DNA of 64,000 bases from a virus. A model generated the notes under the pieces. It did no database searches. It worked only from the letters and a program-made list of their open reading frames with translations, and was not told the DNA's origin. Each line of letters begins with the position of its first letter. Within the stretch, counting starts at the first letter, position 1. The DNA is taken from the IMG/VR virus record IMGVR_UViG_3300010150_000013, positions 1 through 64,000 of that record. One strand, given 5' to 3'. This document shows, in pieces, positions 24,505 to 32,370 of the stretch. Position numbers and translations under genes: made by a program.

Positions 24505-25923
24505 ATGGACTTTAGAAATTTATTAAACAAACTTCCAAGAGAGGAAGCAAAAAACGAAAACACATTTGACGGTACGCTAGAAAGTATAGCAAGAGCCGCT
24601 AACGTTGATTATAAACCACAAGCAGTTGTATTTGAAGGTTATACAGATGACGAAGTTAGAGAACTTTGCCATTCAAAAGACCACGATTGTGCAACAACTG
24701 TTAACCATCCATTATATGGTAAAGGTAAACCAGTTTACGAAAGTCATGCTATTCCAGATGACTACGGTAATGTTGAGTGGTACGATGTACAATTTAAACA
24801 CGGTGTAGAAAAGAAAGTTCCAGCAGCAGACATGGAAATTGTTACACTAGAAGAACACGGTGCTGCTAAACCTAAAAAGAAAAAAGCCAAAGAAGATGCT
24901 AAAGTTGAAAAAGATTCTAAGTCCAAAGAAGTAAAAGAATCAGATGACGAAGTTGCAAAAACTGTAAACGAAGAGCTATCCGAAAAAGACAAAGATACAG
25001 AATTTGCAGCATGGCTTAAGAAAACTCACAACAAAGATGTTGAAGGTTTGAAAGGCGATGAGTACGTTAAAGTATCTAAAGAGTTCCAATCATCTAAAAA
25101 GAAAGAAGAGTCATTTAGAGCTAAGTTCGATGACATGGTTGCTGAAGCAGGTAAGCCAGACTTTTTAGACTTAGACAAAGACGGCAACAAGAAAGAGCCA
25201 ATGAAGAAAGCTGCTAAAGATGCTAAAGGCGGCAAGAAGTCAGGCAAAAAAGAAATGTCAGATAAGCAAAAGAAATTCTTCGGCAAAAAGAAAGAGTCAG
25301 TTGAAGAAGCAGCAGACGTAATTACAGCAGAAAAAATGCCTAAGAAGAAAGACATTTTAATGATGTGCAGCAAAGGTATGAAAGTAAATGAAATTTGCAA
25401 GAAGTATCCAAACTGTGATCAAAAGAAATTAAAAGAGATGTGCGAAGCATGTATGTCTGAAGTTAAAGCAAAGAAAACTAACGAGTCAGTTAACGAAGCA
25501 AAAGACGGCAAGATGCCATCCAAAGCACACATAAAGAAAATGTGTAAAGACGGTAAGTCTAAAGCAGAAATTTGCAAAATGCATCCAGACTGTGATCAAA
25601 AGAAATTAAAAGACATGATCGACGATTGCAAAAAAGACATGAAAGAATCAGTTAACGAGTCAGTTGAAGTTATTAAAGATCCTTCAAACATGTCATTTGT
25701 TGAAATGCTAAAACTTGTAAAAGAAAGCGGTGGACAACAGCAAATTGATCCAGTTGACGAAACACTTTGGAACTGGGCTCAAAGAGTTGCTACTTCAAAA
25801 GTTGAAGAGTCAAACAAAGCAGAAATTTTTGCAGGATTGATTTACGAGCGTAACGGTGGACGTTTTGAAATGTATGACGTTATGGACGAAGACGGACTTA
25901 CTGAGTCAAAAAAAAAGGACTGA
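24505..25923 (+). CDS. Lys/Glu-rich protein with duplicated Cys module; zero-frame product
   Basis: A 472-residue zero-frame product. Leader MDFRNLLNKLPREEAKNEN; an ordered N-terminal domain (50-115) with FEGYTDDEVRELC; long Lys/Glu/Ala-rich low-complexity region (120-280); then two tandem ~55-residue modules, EICKKYPNCDQKKLKEMCEAC and EICKMHPDCDQKKLKDMIDD-type, each following a MP.K..I..MC.KG segment; and a C-terminal helical domain. The frame ends just after an A AAA AAG heptamer, and a -1 shift adds 38 Cys-rich residues. Looks like a core/internal-head protein; function unproven. Confidence 0.7.
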   Translation: MDFRNLLNKLPREEAKNENTFDGTLESIARAANVDYKPQAVVFEGYTDDEVRELCHSKDHDCATTVNHPLYGKGKPVYESHAIPDDYGNVEWYDVQFKHGVEKKVPAADMEIVTLEEHGAAKPKKKKAKEDAKVEKDSKSKEVKESDDEVAKTVNEELSEKDKDTEFAAWLKKTHNKDVEGLKGDEYVKVSKEFQSSKKKEESFRAKFDDMVAEAGKPDFLDLDKDGNKKEPMKKAAKDAKGGKKSGKKEMSDKQKKFFGKKKESVEEAADVITAEKMPKKKDILMMCSKGMKVNEICKKYPNCDQKKLKEMCEACMSEVKAKKTNESVNEAKDGKMPSKAHIKKMCKDGKSKAEICKMHPDCDQKKLKDMIDDCKKDMKESVNESVEVIKDPSNMSFVEMLKLVKESGGQQQIDPVDETLWNWAQRVATSKVEESNKAEIFAGLIYERNGGRFEMYDVMDEDGLTESKKKD

Positions 25924-26033
25924 GTGAAGCAAAAGCAGGCTATTGCTCAGATGAGTGTTGCGGTGCAGATGTAAAAGCAGCAGACTGTAATTGCAAACCG
26001 ACTTGTAAGCATTGTGATTGTAATGCAAAATAA
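25911..26033 (+). other. -1 frameshift site A AAA AAG and Cys-rich C-terminal extension
   Basis: The heptamer A AAA AAG occupies 25911-25917 with AAA and AAG as zero-frame codons, exactly as in E. coli dnaX, within a run of nine A. The zero frame stops at 25921. The -1 frame from 25917 is open for 38 codons to TAA 26031-26033 and encodes GLSEAKAGYCSDECCGADVK followed by AADCNCKPTCKHCDCNAK, with eight cysteines. This reads like real protein. The alternative is a miscounted homopolymer: ten A would fuse the frames. Confidence 0.7.
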
Positions 26034-26060
26034 GTAAAAAGAATTAACCAAAATTAAACT

Positions 26061-26092
26061 AAAGCCAGTTATTAACTTGACTGGCTTTTTTT
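26061..26092 (+). terminator. Rho-independent terminator
   Basis: Perfect 9-bp stem AAAGCCAGT (26061-26069) / ACTGGCTTT (26080-26088), 10-nt loop, followed by a T run to 26092. It ends the 20789-26033 unit and overlaps the next promoter. Confidence 0.85.
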
Positions 26093-26105
26093 ATGACTAT
26101 ATAAT
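26077..26105 (+). promoter_or_regulatory. Sigma70 promoter embedded in the terminator, TTGACT-17-TATAAT
   Basis: TTGACT at 26077-26082 lies in the loop and right arm of the terminator hairpin; TATAAT at 26100-26105 follows a 17-bp spacer. It reads ATG 26131 with a CAGGAG ribosome site. Stop and start signals share the same bases. Confidence 0.8.
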
Positions 26106-26130
26106 AGTACTTCAACCAGGAGAATAATTT

Positions 26131-26409
26131 ATGTCAAAAATGTACGGGCCAGAAGAAAAGGCTAAACTAGAGAGATTGATCAAAGAAGGTTCAAATGTTC
26201 TACGTGAAGTAGAGGATCTTAATGAAGGTCTTAAGGATACTGTAAAAGCAGTAGCAGAAGAACTACAGATCAAACCATCAGTAATTAATAAAGCAATTAA
26301 AATTGCTCACAAAGACGATTGGGCTAAACACTTAGAAGAGTGGGAAGACATCGAAGGCATTCTTGGAATCACAAATAATTTACCGTCCGGTAATACCGAG
26401 AGTGAATAA
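26131..26409 (+). CDS. Small helical protein, possible DNA-binding
   Basis: A 92-residue acidic helical protein with good ribosome site. The centre (KDTVKAVAEELQIKPSVINK) reads like a helix-turn-helix, close to the T4 DsbA pattern of double-stranded-DNA-binding protein; this is a tentative resemblance. First gene behind a strong early promoter. Confidence 0.6.
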   Translation: MSKMYGPEEKAKLERLIKEGSNVLREVEDLNEGLKDTVKAVAEELQIKPSVINKAIKIAHKDDWAKHLEEWEDIEGILGITNNLPSGNTESE

Positions 26410-26691
26410 TTGGAAAAGATAAAACACTTTTGGATAGACAGTTATAAGTCTGACACCACAGCATTTGGTTTTGAGCTAGTTAGTTTTATCTTTACAGTAA
26501 TAGCAAGTCTAACACTTGCTTTTAATGCACAAGATCCAAATATGGTTATTATATATCCATTTTTCTTTGTAGGTAGTGTAACACAGTGCTACGCATCAGT
26601 AAGACGTGGTGCTGCTTGGGTTATGCTACTAACAGGGTACTTTGCATGTATAAACGTTTTTGGCTTTCTTGTTGCACTTAATATAATTTAG
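26410..26691 (+). CDS. Three-TM membrane protein
   Basis: A 93-residue protein; TTG start directly after the previous TAA, and no other early start exists. TM segments FELVSFIFTVIASLTLAF, IIYPFFFVGSVTQCYA and WVMLLTGYFACINVFGFLVAL. Size and TM pattern recall a half of PnuC-like transporters, but no motif proves it. Confidence 0.6.
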   Translation: MEKIKHFWIDSYKSDTTAFGFELVSFIFTVIASLTLAFNAQDPNMVIIYPFFFVGSVTQCYASVRRGAAWVMLLTGYFACINVFGFLVALNII

Positions 26692-26694
26692 TAC

Positions 26695-26723
26695 TTGACA
26701 TTAACCTAAAAATATCGTATAAT
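26695..26723 (+). promoter_or_regulatory. Consensus sigma70 promoter 6 nt from an ATG, TTGACA-17-TATAAT
   Basis: TTGACA 26695-26700, 17-bp spacer, TATAAT 26718-26723: perfect. Transcription should start about 7 nt after the -10, which is the A of ATG 26730, giving a leaderless mRNA for that gene or, if it is skipped, a leader for the polymerase gene at 27047. Confidence 0.85.
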
Positions 26724-26729
26724 ACATGT

Positions 26730-26954
26730 ATGATATTAAAATCAGATATATTTTTAAAATGGACTGCCACGGTTATTCTAATACTTGGCACAGGCATTAA
26801 TGCTTTAGGATTTTATCCTGCAGGGCCTGTTGTATTAGTACTTGGTAGTTTCATTTGGTTAATCGTAAGTTGTATGTGGAACGAACCTGCACTAATTGTA
26901 ACTAACCTTACATTAGCATTAGTTGGTGTAGCCGGTTTACTATACACACTGTAA
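26730..26954 (+). CDS. Small hydrophobic membrane protein
   Basis: A 74-residue protein with three hydrophobic segments (ATVILILGTGINALGF, GPVVLVLGSFIWLIVSCMW, NLTLALVGVAGLLYTL). No Shine-Dalgarno sequence precedes the ATG, and the -10 box of a perfect promoter ends 6 nt before it. The membrane-protein periodicity supports a real gene. Function unknown. Confidence 0.6.
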   Translation: MILKSDIFLKWTATVILILGTGINALGFYPAGPVVLVLGSFIWLIVSCMWNEPALIVTNLTLALVGVAGLLYTL

Positions 26955-26972
26955 GTAGAAAGATAAGTATTA

Positions 26973-27050
26973 ATGAAGAAGGTAATCGCAGGCCACAAAC
27001 TGCTTATTAGGTACTTGTCAGCCAGAAGTGACATACAGGAGAAAACATGA
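26973..27050 (+). CDS. Possible 25-residue upstream peptide of gp43
   Basis: ATG 26973 to TGA 27048-27050, overlapping the polymerase ATG (ATGA). Encodes MKKVIAGHKLLIRYLSARSD plus five residues. It could couple translation to the polymerase; no strong ribosome site is seen and chance is possible. Confidence 0.25.
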   Translation: MKKVIAGHKLLIRYLSARSDIQEKT

Positions 27051-27772
27051 GTTACGTAGACGCTTTCTATGATAGAGGGCAAGACACCATCAACGTTGTT
27101 GAACGTGACGATAAAGGCAAACGTCATTATCGAGAATACAATCCCAGACATATTTTTTATTACGAGGATCCTAGAGGAAAATATAAATCCATCTATGGCA
27201 AACCATTATCAAGGGTAACTTGTAAAAACATCAAAGAACTTCGTAAAGAACTTGCTATTCACAGCAACAAAAAACTTTATGAGAGCGACATCAATCCAAT
27301 TTATAGAATGCTTGAGGACAACTATCTCAATCAAGACGCACCTAAACTAAACGTTGCTTTTTTTGATATTGAGGTTGACTTTGATCCTGAGCGAGGTTAT
27401 GCATCTCCTGAAGATGCTTTTATGCCTATTACTTCAATTGCTGTATACATGCAGTGGATGGAAACAATGGTATGTCTTGCTATTCCGCCTAAGACACTTT
27501 CAATGGAAGAAGCAAAGAAAACTATTGAAGGCATTGACAATGTTGTGCTGTTTGAAAAAGAAAGCGAAATGCTAGATGCATTTTTAGATCTTATACAAGA
27601 TGCTGATGTACTAAGTGGCTGGAACAGCGAAGGATTTGATATTCCGTACACAGTTAATAGAATTACAAAAACGTTAAGCAAAGAAGATACAAAAAGATTA
27701 TGTCTTTGGAATCAGTATCCTAAAAAACGTGAGTATGAAAAGTTTGGTAAAACATCTGTACATATGATTTAA
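27047..27772 (+). CDS. 43: DNA polymerase gp43, N-terminal part (gp43A), exonuclease motifs I and II
   Basis: A 241-residue product with CAGGAG ribosome site. It is the N-terminal domain plus the first part of the 3'-5' exonuclease of a family-B polymerase: Exo I FFDIEVDF (D107, E109) and Exo II WNSEGFDIPY (N193, D198). The frame ends KKREYEKFGKTSVHMI-stop, while homologous sequence (TYDLIGRVHVD) continues in the -1 frame. Either a single-base deletion, a frameshift, or a genuinely split enzyme. Exo III is in the downstream frame. Confidence 0.9.
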   Translation: MSYVDAFYDRGQDTINVVERDDKGKRHYREYNPRHIFYYEDPRGKYKSIYGKPLSRVTCKNIKELRKELAIHSNKKLYESDINPIYRMLEDNYLNQDAPKLNVAFFDIEVDFDPERGYASPEDAFMPITSIAVYMQWMETMVCLAIPPKTLSMEEAKKTIEGIDNVVLFEKESEMLDAFLDLIQDADVLSGWNSEGFDIPYTVNRITKTLSKEDTKRLCLWNQYPKKREYEKFGKTSVHMI

Positions 27773-27780
27773 TTGGTAGA

Positions 27781-29715
27781 GTGCATGTTGACTCACTAGA
27801 ACTTTATAGAAAATATAACTACGAAGAACGTCATACATATCGACTTGATGCTATTGGCGAACTAGAAGTTGGCGAAACAAAAACAGTTTATGAAGGTTCT
27901 CTTGATTCACTTTACAACAACGACTTTAGAACATTTATTGAATATAACATTCAAGATACTGCACTACTTGACAAACTAGATAAGAAACTTAAATTTATTG
28001 ATCTTGCTAATACTGTTGCACATGAGAATACAGTTCTTATTCAAACTACTATGGGTGCTGTTGCTGTTACAGAACAAGGTATTATTAACGAAGCACACAG
28101 ACGTGGGTTTATTGTTCCTAACAGAGTAAGACGTGAACCAGGTAGTGAGCCTGCGGCAGGTGCTTATGTTGCATATCCTAAGAAAGGTATTCATGAATGG
28201 ATTGGTAGTGTTGACTTGAATTCACTGTATCCATCTGTTATTAGAGCTTTGAATATGGGTCCTGAAACAATTGTAGGACAACTAAGACAAGACGGAACAA
28301 AAGCACGTATTGAAGGCGAAATGGCAAAAGGTAAAAGTTTTGCAAATGCTTGGGAAGGACAATTTGGTTCTGTTGAGTTTGACTCTGTTATGGAACGTGA
28401 AGTAGGTAGGCAGATTACTATCGACTGGGAAGACAGCGACAAAAGCGATACAATTAGTGCGGCACAAGTATATGATTTAATCTTTGAAAGCAATCAGCCT
28501 TGGATGCTAAGTGCTAATGGTACCATCTTTACATATGAAAAAGAAGGTGTTATTCCTGGACTGCTAAAACGTTGGTATAAAGAACGTAAAGAAATGCAGG
28601 CAAAGATGCGTGATGCAATCAAAGCAAAGAATCCTATCGAAGAAGAGTACTGGGCAAAAAGACAACTTGTTAAAAAGATTCTACTTAACAGTTTGTATGG
28701 TGCTATTCTTAATCCAGGTTGTAGATTCTTTGATAACCGTATTGGACAGTCAACTACACTTACAGGTAGACAGATTGTTAAGCATATGAGTGCAAAGGTT
28801 AATGAGATTATTACAGGCGAGTACAACCATACAGGTAAGTCAATTGTGTATGGTGATACTGATTCATCTTACTTTAGTGCATACAGTACGTTAAAAGAAG
28901 AGATTGATAAAGGAAACATTCCTTGGGATAAAGATAGTGTTATGGCATTGTATGATCAAATCTGCGATGAAGCAAATACTACGTTTCCTAAGTTTATGGC
29001 TGAAACTTTCCATTGTCCTAAAAGCAGATCAGATGTTATTGCGGCAGCAAGAGAGATTGTTGCAAGTAAAGGTCTGTTTATTACAAAGAAAAGATATGCA
29101 GTTCTATACTATGACGTAGAAGGTAAGCGTGTAGATACTGAAGGAAAGCCAGGTAAGATCAAAGCAATGGGTTTAGACTTGAAACGTTCTGATACTCCTG
29201 TTGTTATTCAAGACTTTTTGAGTAATGTATTAGAAATGGTACTAGCAGGTAAAGAACAACAAGACGTACTAGATTACATTACAGAATTTAGAACTGAATT
29301 TAAAACAAGACCTGGTTGGGAGAAAGGTAGTCCGAAACGTGCAAACAAGATTACTGAGTACGGCAACAAAGAAAAGAAACAAGGTAAAGCAAATATGCCT
29401 GGACATGTTCGTGCAAGTATTAATTGGAATACCTTAAAGCGTATGGAAGATGACAAATATTCCATAACTATTACAGATGGTGCGAAAGTAATTGTTTGTA
29501 AAGTTAAAGATAACCCTATGGGATTCACTAGTGTTGCGTATCCTGTAGATGAATTACGTTTGCCAGAATGGTTTAAAAAACTGCCTTTCAACGATGCTGA
29601 AATGGAAAATTCAGTAATTGATGAAAAGCTAGGTAACCTTATTGGTGTGTTAGAGTGGGATATCAGCTCTACAAGAAGTGATAACAACTTTAACAAATTG
29701 TTTGATTTTGATTAA
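27781..29715 (+). CDS. 43: DNA polymerase gp43, C-terminal part (gp43B), Exo III and polymerase domains
   Basis: A 644-residue product from GTG 27781; the frame is open from 27751 and includes TYDLIGR upstream. It carries Exo III (Y55-x3-D59, EYNIQDTALLDKL), motif A SVDLNSLYPS (D145), motif B KKILLNSLYGA and motif C YGDTDS (D359, D361). The C-terminus ends FNKLFDFD, like the gp45-binding peptide of T4 gp43. With the upstream part the total (~890 aa) equals a normal gp43. No good ribosome site precedes 27781. Confidence 0.9.
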   Translation: MHVDSLELYRKYNYEERHTYRLDAIGELEVGETKTVYEGSLDSLYNNDFRTFIEYNIQDTALLDKLDKKLKFIDLANTVAHENTVLIQTTMGAVAVTEQGIINEAHRRGFIVPNRVRREPGSEPAAGAYVAYPKKGIHEWIGSVDLNSLYPSVIRALNMGPETIVGQLRQDGTKARIEGEMAKGKSFANAWEGQFGSVEFDSVMEREVGRQITIDWEDSDKSDTISAAQVYDLIFESNQPWMLSANGTIFTYEKEGVIPGLLKRWYKERKEMQAKMRDAIKAKNPIEEEYWAKRQLVKKILLNSLYGAILNPGCRFFDNRIGQSTTLTGRQIVKHMSAKVNEIITGEYNHTGKSIVYGDTDSSYFSAYSTLKEEIDKGNIPWDKDSVMALYDQICDEANTTFPKFMAETFHCPKSRSDVIAAAREIVASKGLFITKKRYAVLYYDVEGKRVDTEGKPGKIKAMGLDLKRSDTPVVIQDFLSNVLEMVLAGKEQQDVLDYITEFRTEFKTRPGWEKGSPKRANKITEYGNKEKKQGKANMPGHVRASINWNTLKRMEDDKYSITITDGAKVIVCKVKDNPMGFTSVAYPVDELRLPEWFKKLPFNDAEMENSVIDEKLGNLIGVLEWDISSTRSDNNFNKLFDFD

Positions 29716-29732
29716 ATTGGTTAAAAAAATTC

Positions 29733-29761
29733 TTGCAATTAAACAAAAACCTAAATATAAT
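29733..29761 (+). promoter_or_regulatory. Sigma70-type promoter, TTGCAA-17-TATAAT
   Basis: TTGCAA 29733-29738, 17-bp spacer, TATAAT 29756-29761, 27 bp before the clamp gene, with CGGAG ribosome site between. Confidence 0.75.
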
Positions 29762-29788
29762 GTATATTAACAAACGGAGAACTCTATA

Positions 29789-30526
29789 ATGAAAGACATT
29801 CTAAAAGATATTGTGGAACATACACAAAACTTGGGCTTTCTTACAACTGTAAAGATTACAGGCGAAGAAGGTTCAACTACTATGTTTTCAATGGCTGATG
29901 ACAGATCAGTTATAATGGAAGCAACTACACATAATCCTTATCCGGATATGATTGGCGTATTTGGTATGCCGCAGTTGCAAAAACTAAAATATTTACTTGA
30001 CGGTAGTGAGTATCAAAAAGATGCTGTAATTACTGTAAAGTCAGGTGAACGCAATGGTGCAACTATTCCTACAGGATTAGAATTTGTAAACAAAGACGCA
30101 GACTTTAAAAACACTTATCAGTTTATGCTTACAGAACACATCAACGAAAAGATGAAAACTGTTAAGTTTAGAGGCGTTAACTGGGACGTAGAAGTAAGTC
30201 CTTCACTTCCAGCAGTACAGCGTTTTAATTTCCAAGCAGGCGCTAACAGCGAACATCCTACATTCTTAGCAAAGACTGACGGTACTAACTTAAAGTTTAT
30301 CTTTGGTGATGCATCATCACATGGTGGTGAGTTTGTATTTGCACAAGATGTTGAAGGAACATTAGACAGAGGCTGGACATGGCCTGTAGCAAGTGTACTT
30401 GCAATCTTAAAAATTGCAGATGTTAACAACACTAAGATGAGCTTGAGTAATGAAGGTGCTATTCAAATTGAATTAGACAGCGGACTTGCTTCATACAAAT
30501 ATATCATTCCAGCACAGGCGGCCTAA
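29789..30526 (+). CDS. 45: Probable sliding clamp (gp45-like)
   Basis: A 245-residue protein. Length (T4 gp45 is 228), all-beta/alpha alternation, place directly after gp43 and the C-terminal pattern (KMSLSNEGAIQIELDSGLA then YKYIIPA) fit a trimeric T4-type clamp. There is no short diagnostic motif in this family, so the call leans on context and overall pattern. It would tether gp43 and, in T4, also activates late promoters. Confidence 0.65.
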   Translation: MKDILKDIVEHTQNLGFLTTVKITGEEGSTTMFSMADDRSVIMEATTHNPYPDMIGVFGMPQLQKLKYLLDGSEYQKDAVITVKSGERNGATIPTGLEFVNKDADFKNTYQFMLTEHINEKMKTVKFRGVNWDVEVSPSLPAVQRFNFQAGANSEHPTFLAKTDGTNLKFIFGDASSHGGEFVFAQDVEGTLDRGWTWPVASVLAILKIADVNNTKMSLSNEGAIQIELDSGLASYKYIIPAQAA

Positions 30527-30534
30527 ATAATATT

Positions 30535-32079
30535 ATGAAACCAGTCAACTTAACACCATTACAAAAGGACTATGCTGTGTATCTACCAGCGATTAGTTCT
30601 TTCTTTAGCACATATATTGCTAAACAGAGGCAAGGAGAGTTTGTTCCGAACGATCGTATTCCTAAAGGATTTGATCGTGGAATAGAAGGTATGAACTTCC
30701 TTAATGCAGACGCAGGATACTACACATACAAATATGGTTTGTATTCCGCAGGTCACGCACAATTAAACTTAGAAAAGACTATGACACAAGATGCCATGGT
30801 CCAAGAACGTGATAGAAATAACACTATGATACTAGGTGACTCGGGTGGTTATCAGGTTGGTAAAGGTGTTCTTAAATTTGATTGGTTAAACTTTGAAGGT
30901 GCTGCCGCAAACAAAACACGTGATGATATTCTTAATTGGCTAGAGCTTACAGCAGATTGGTCAATGCTACTTGATGTTCCGACTTGGGCTTGTGATCATA
31001 TTCATGCTCCTAAAACAGGACTTAAAAGTTTTGAAGATTGCTTAGACAAGACACGTTACAATAACAAGTATTGGTTAGAACGTAGACTTGGTGCTACAAA
31101 GTTCTTAAACGTTTTACAAGGATCAGACTGGGATACTGCTGAGAAGTGGTACGAAGGTGTTAAAGAGTTCTCCGATCCAAACGTTTGGGGCGATAAAGCA
31201 TGTGAAGGTTGGGCAATGGGCGGTGCTAATATGTGCAAGATGCCTATTACATTACGTAGGTTAATGACTTTGAAATTTGATGGTATGTTAGAAGGCAAGG
31301 ACTGGATGCACTTCTTAGGTACTGCACAACTTGATTGGTCATGTTACTTAACTAGTATTCAAAGACAAGTACGTAAACACATCAACGAAAACTTTACAGT
31401 AAGTTTTGACTGTGCTAGTCCGTTTATTGCAACTGCACACGGTCTTGTGTATACAAATGCACAACACACAGCAAAGCGTTGGTCAGTGATTATGGACAAG
31501 GCTCCAGATAATAAAGCACTTGCTAATCAACATGATATTCCATTTCCATTCGAAAGTGAAATTGGTAGACGTTTATCTATTGCTGACATTTGTCATTATG
31601 CTCCTGGCATGTTGAACAAGATTGGTAAAGAAGGTAAAACTAGTTGGGATAGTTTTGGTTATGCATTAATGATGGCACATAATGTTTACTGTCACATTGT
31701 AGCAGTACAACGTGCTAATCAACTTACTGACATTGAAATTAAGAAAGTAAGACCAGATTGGAGACTATGGCGTAAAGTTAAAGACGCAGATAAGAGTGAT
31801 GAATATTCGGAATGGGTACCACGTAACATTTTGTACTTCGATCGTTTTATTGAAGAACTGTTCGAACAACCTACTAAAGAGGCAGCGTTTGCAATGATTA
31901 AAGAAGCAGACAGTTTCCTTAAAAACTTAGAAGGTGCAAGACTACGTGGAGGTGTTACAAACATTTCGAATTCGTTGTTCGTTGAAGTTGATGATGAAGG
32001 TAAAGAAGAAACTCCATGGACTGACGACAGAGAAGACACTGAACTAGATAAACTAGAAAGTGAACTAACGGAGGCATAA
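30535..32079 (+). CDS. dpdA: DpdA-like DNA 7-deazaguanine transglycosylase (TGT superfamily)
   Basis: A 514-residue protein. TGT landmarks occur in order: ILGDSGGYQ (D102, as DSGGFQ in tRNA-guanine transglycosylase), FLNVLQGSD (VQG), CEGWAMGG (GLAIGG), HFLGTAQ (YLMGVG) and VSFDCASPF (D292, as the nucleophile in DCVxPTR). The Cys/His zinc site of bacterial TGT is not obvious. Phage DpdA swaps guanine in DNA for a 7-deazaguanine base. FolE, QueD-like and QueE genes follow within 9 kb. The C-terminal 35 residues are acidic and probably disordered. Confidence 0.82.
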   Translation: MKPVNLTPLQKDYAVYLPAISSFFSTYIAKQRQGEFVPNDRIPKGFDRGIEGMNFLNADAGYYTYKYGLYSAGHAQLNLEKTMTQDAMVQERDRNNTMILGDSGGYQVGKGVLKFDWLNFEGAAANKTRDDILNWLELTADWSMLLDVPTWACDHIHAPKTGLKSFEDCLDKTRYNNKYWLERRLGATKFLNVLQGSDWDTAEKWYEGVKEFSDPNVWGDKACEGWAMGGANMCKMPITLRRLMTLKFDGMLEGKDWMHFLGTAQLDWSCYLTSIQRQVRKHINENFTVSFDCASPFIATAHGLVYTNAQHTAKRWSVIMDKAPDNKALANQHDIPFPFESEIGRRLSIADICHYAPGMLNKIGKEGKTSWDSFGYALMMAHNVYCHIVAVQRANQLTDIEIKKVRPDWRLWRKVKDADKSDEYSEWVPRNILYFDRFIEELFEQPTKEAAFAMIKEADSFLKNLEGARLRGGVTNISNSLFVEVDDEGKEETPWTDDREDTELDKLESELTEA

Positions 32080-32361
32080 ATGAAGAAACTAGTAACAATA
32101 GTTGCAGCAATTATGTTTGCAACAATAGCACAGGCAAATGATAATCCAATTATCAAGAATGTTGAAGGCGCAAAAGACTTTGCGGTAAACAACAAGGTAT
32201 CACAGTTTGTTATTCAAGAATATAACGATACTGTAGCATATCAAAAAGATAGTTGGCAACAGGGTAAAGACCAACTTGCAGATAATAAAGAACAAATTGT
32301 TGGTATCTTTAATAACGTCAAAGGTGCATTTACGCACTACTTTGGTAACGAAAGTCAATAG
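32080..32361 (+). CDS. Small secreted/periplasmic protein
   Basis: A 93-residue protein with a clear signal peptide: KK, hydrophobic LVTIVAAIMFATI and cleavage after AQA (residue 19). The mature 74 residues are polar and helical (KDSWQQGKDQLADNKEQIVG). Unusual among replication genes; it might act in the envelope during early infection, for example superinfection exclusion, but there is no direct evidence. Confidence 0.65.
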   Translation: MKKLVTIVAAIMFATIAQANDNPIIKNVEGAKDFAVNNKVSQFVIQEYNDTVAYQKDSWQQGKDQLADNKEQIVGIFNNVKGAFTHYFGNESQ

Positions 32362-32370
32362 GAAGTAATT

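Noticed and set aside
27761-27772. Programmed slippery heptamer at the polymerase break
   Set aside because: The sequence around AAAACATCTGTACATATG has no X XXY YYZ in the zero frame, unlike the site at 25911.
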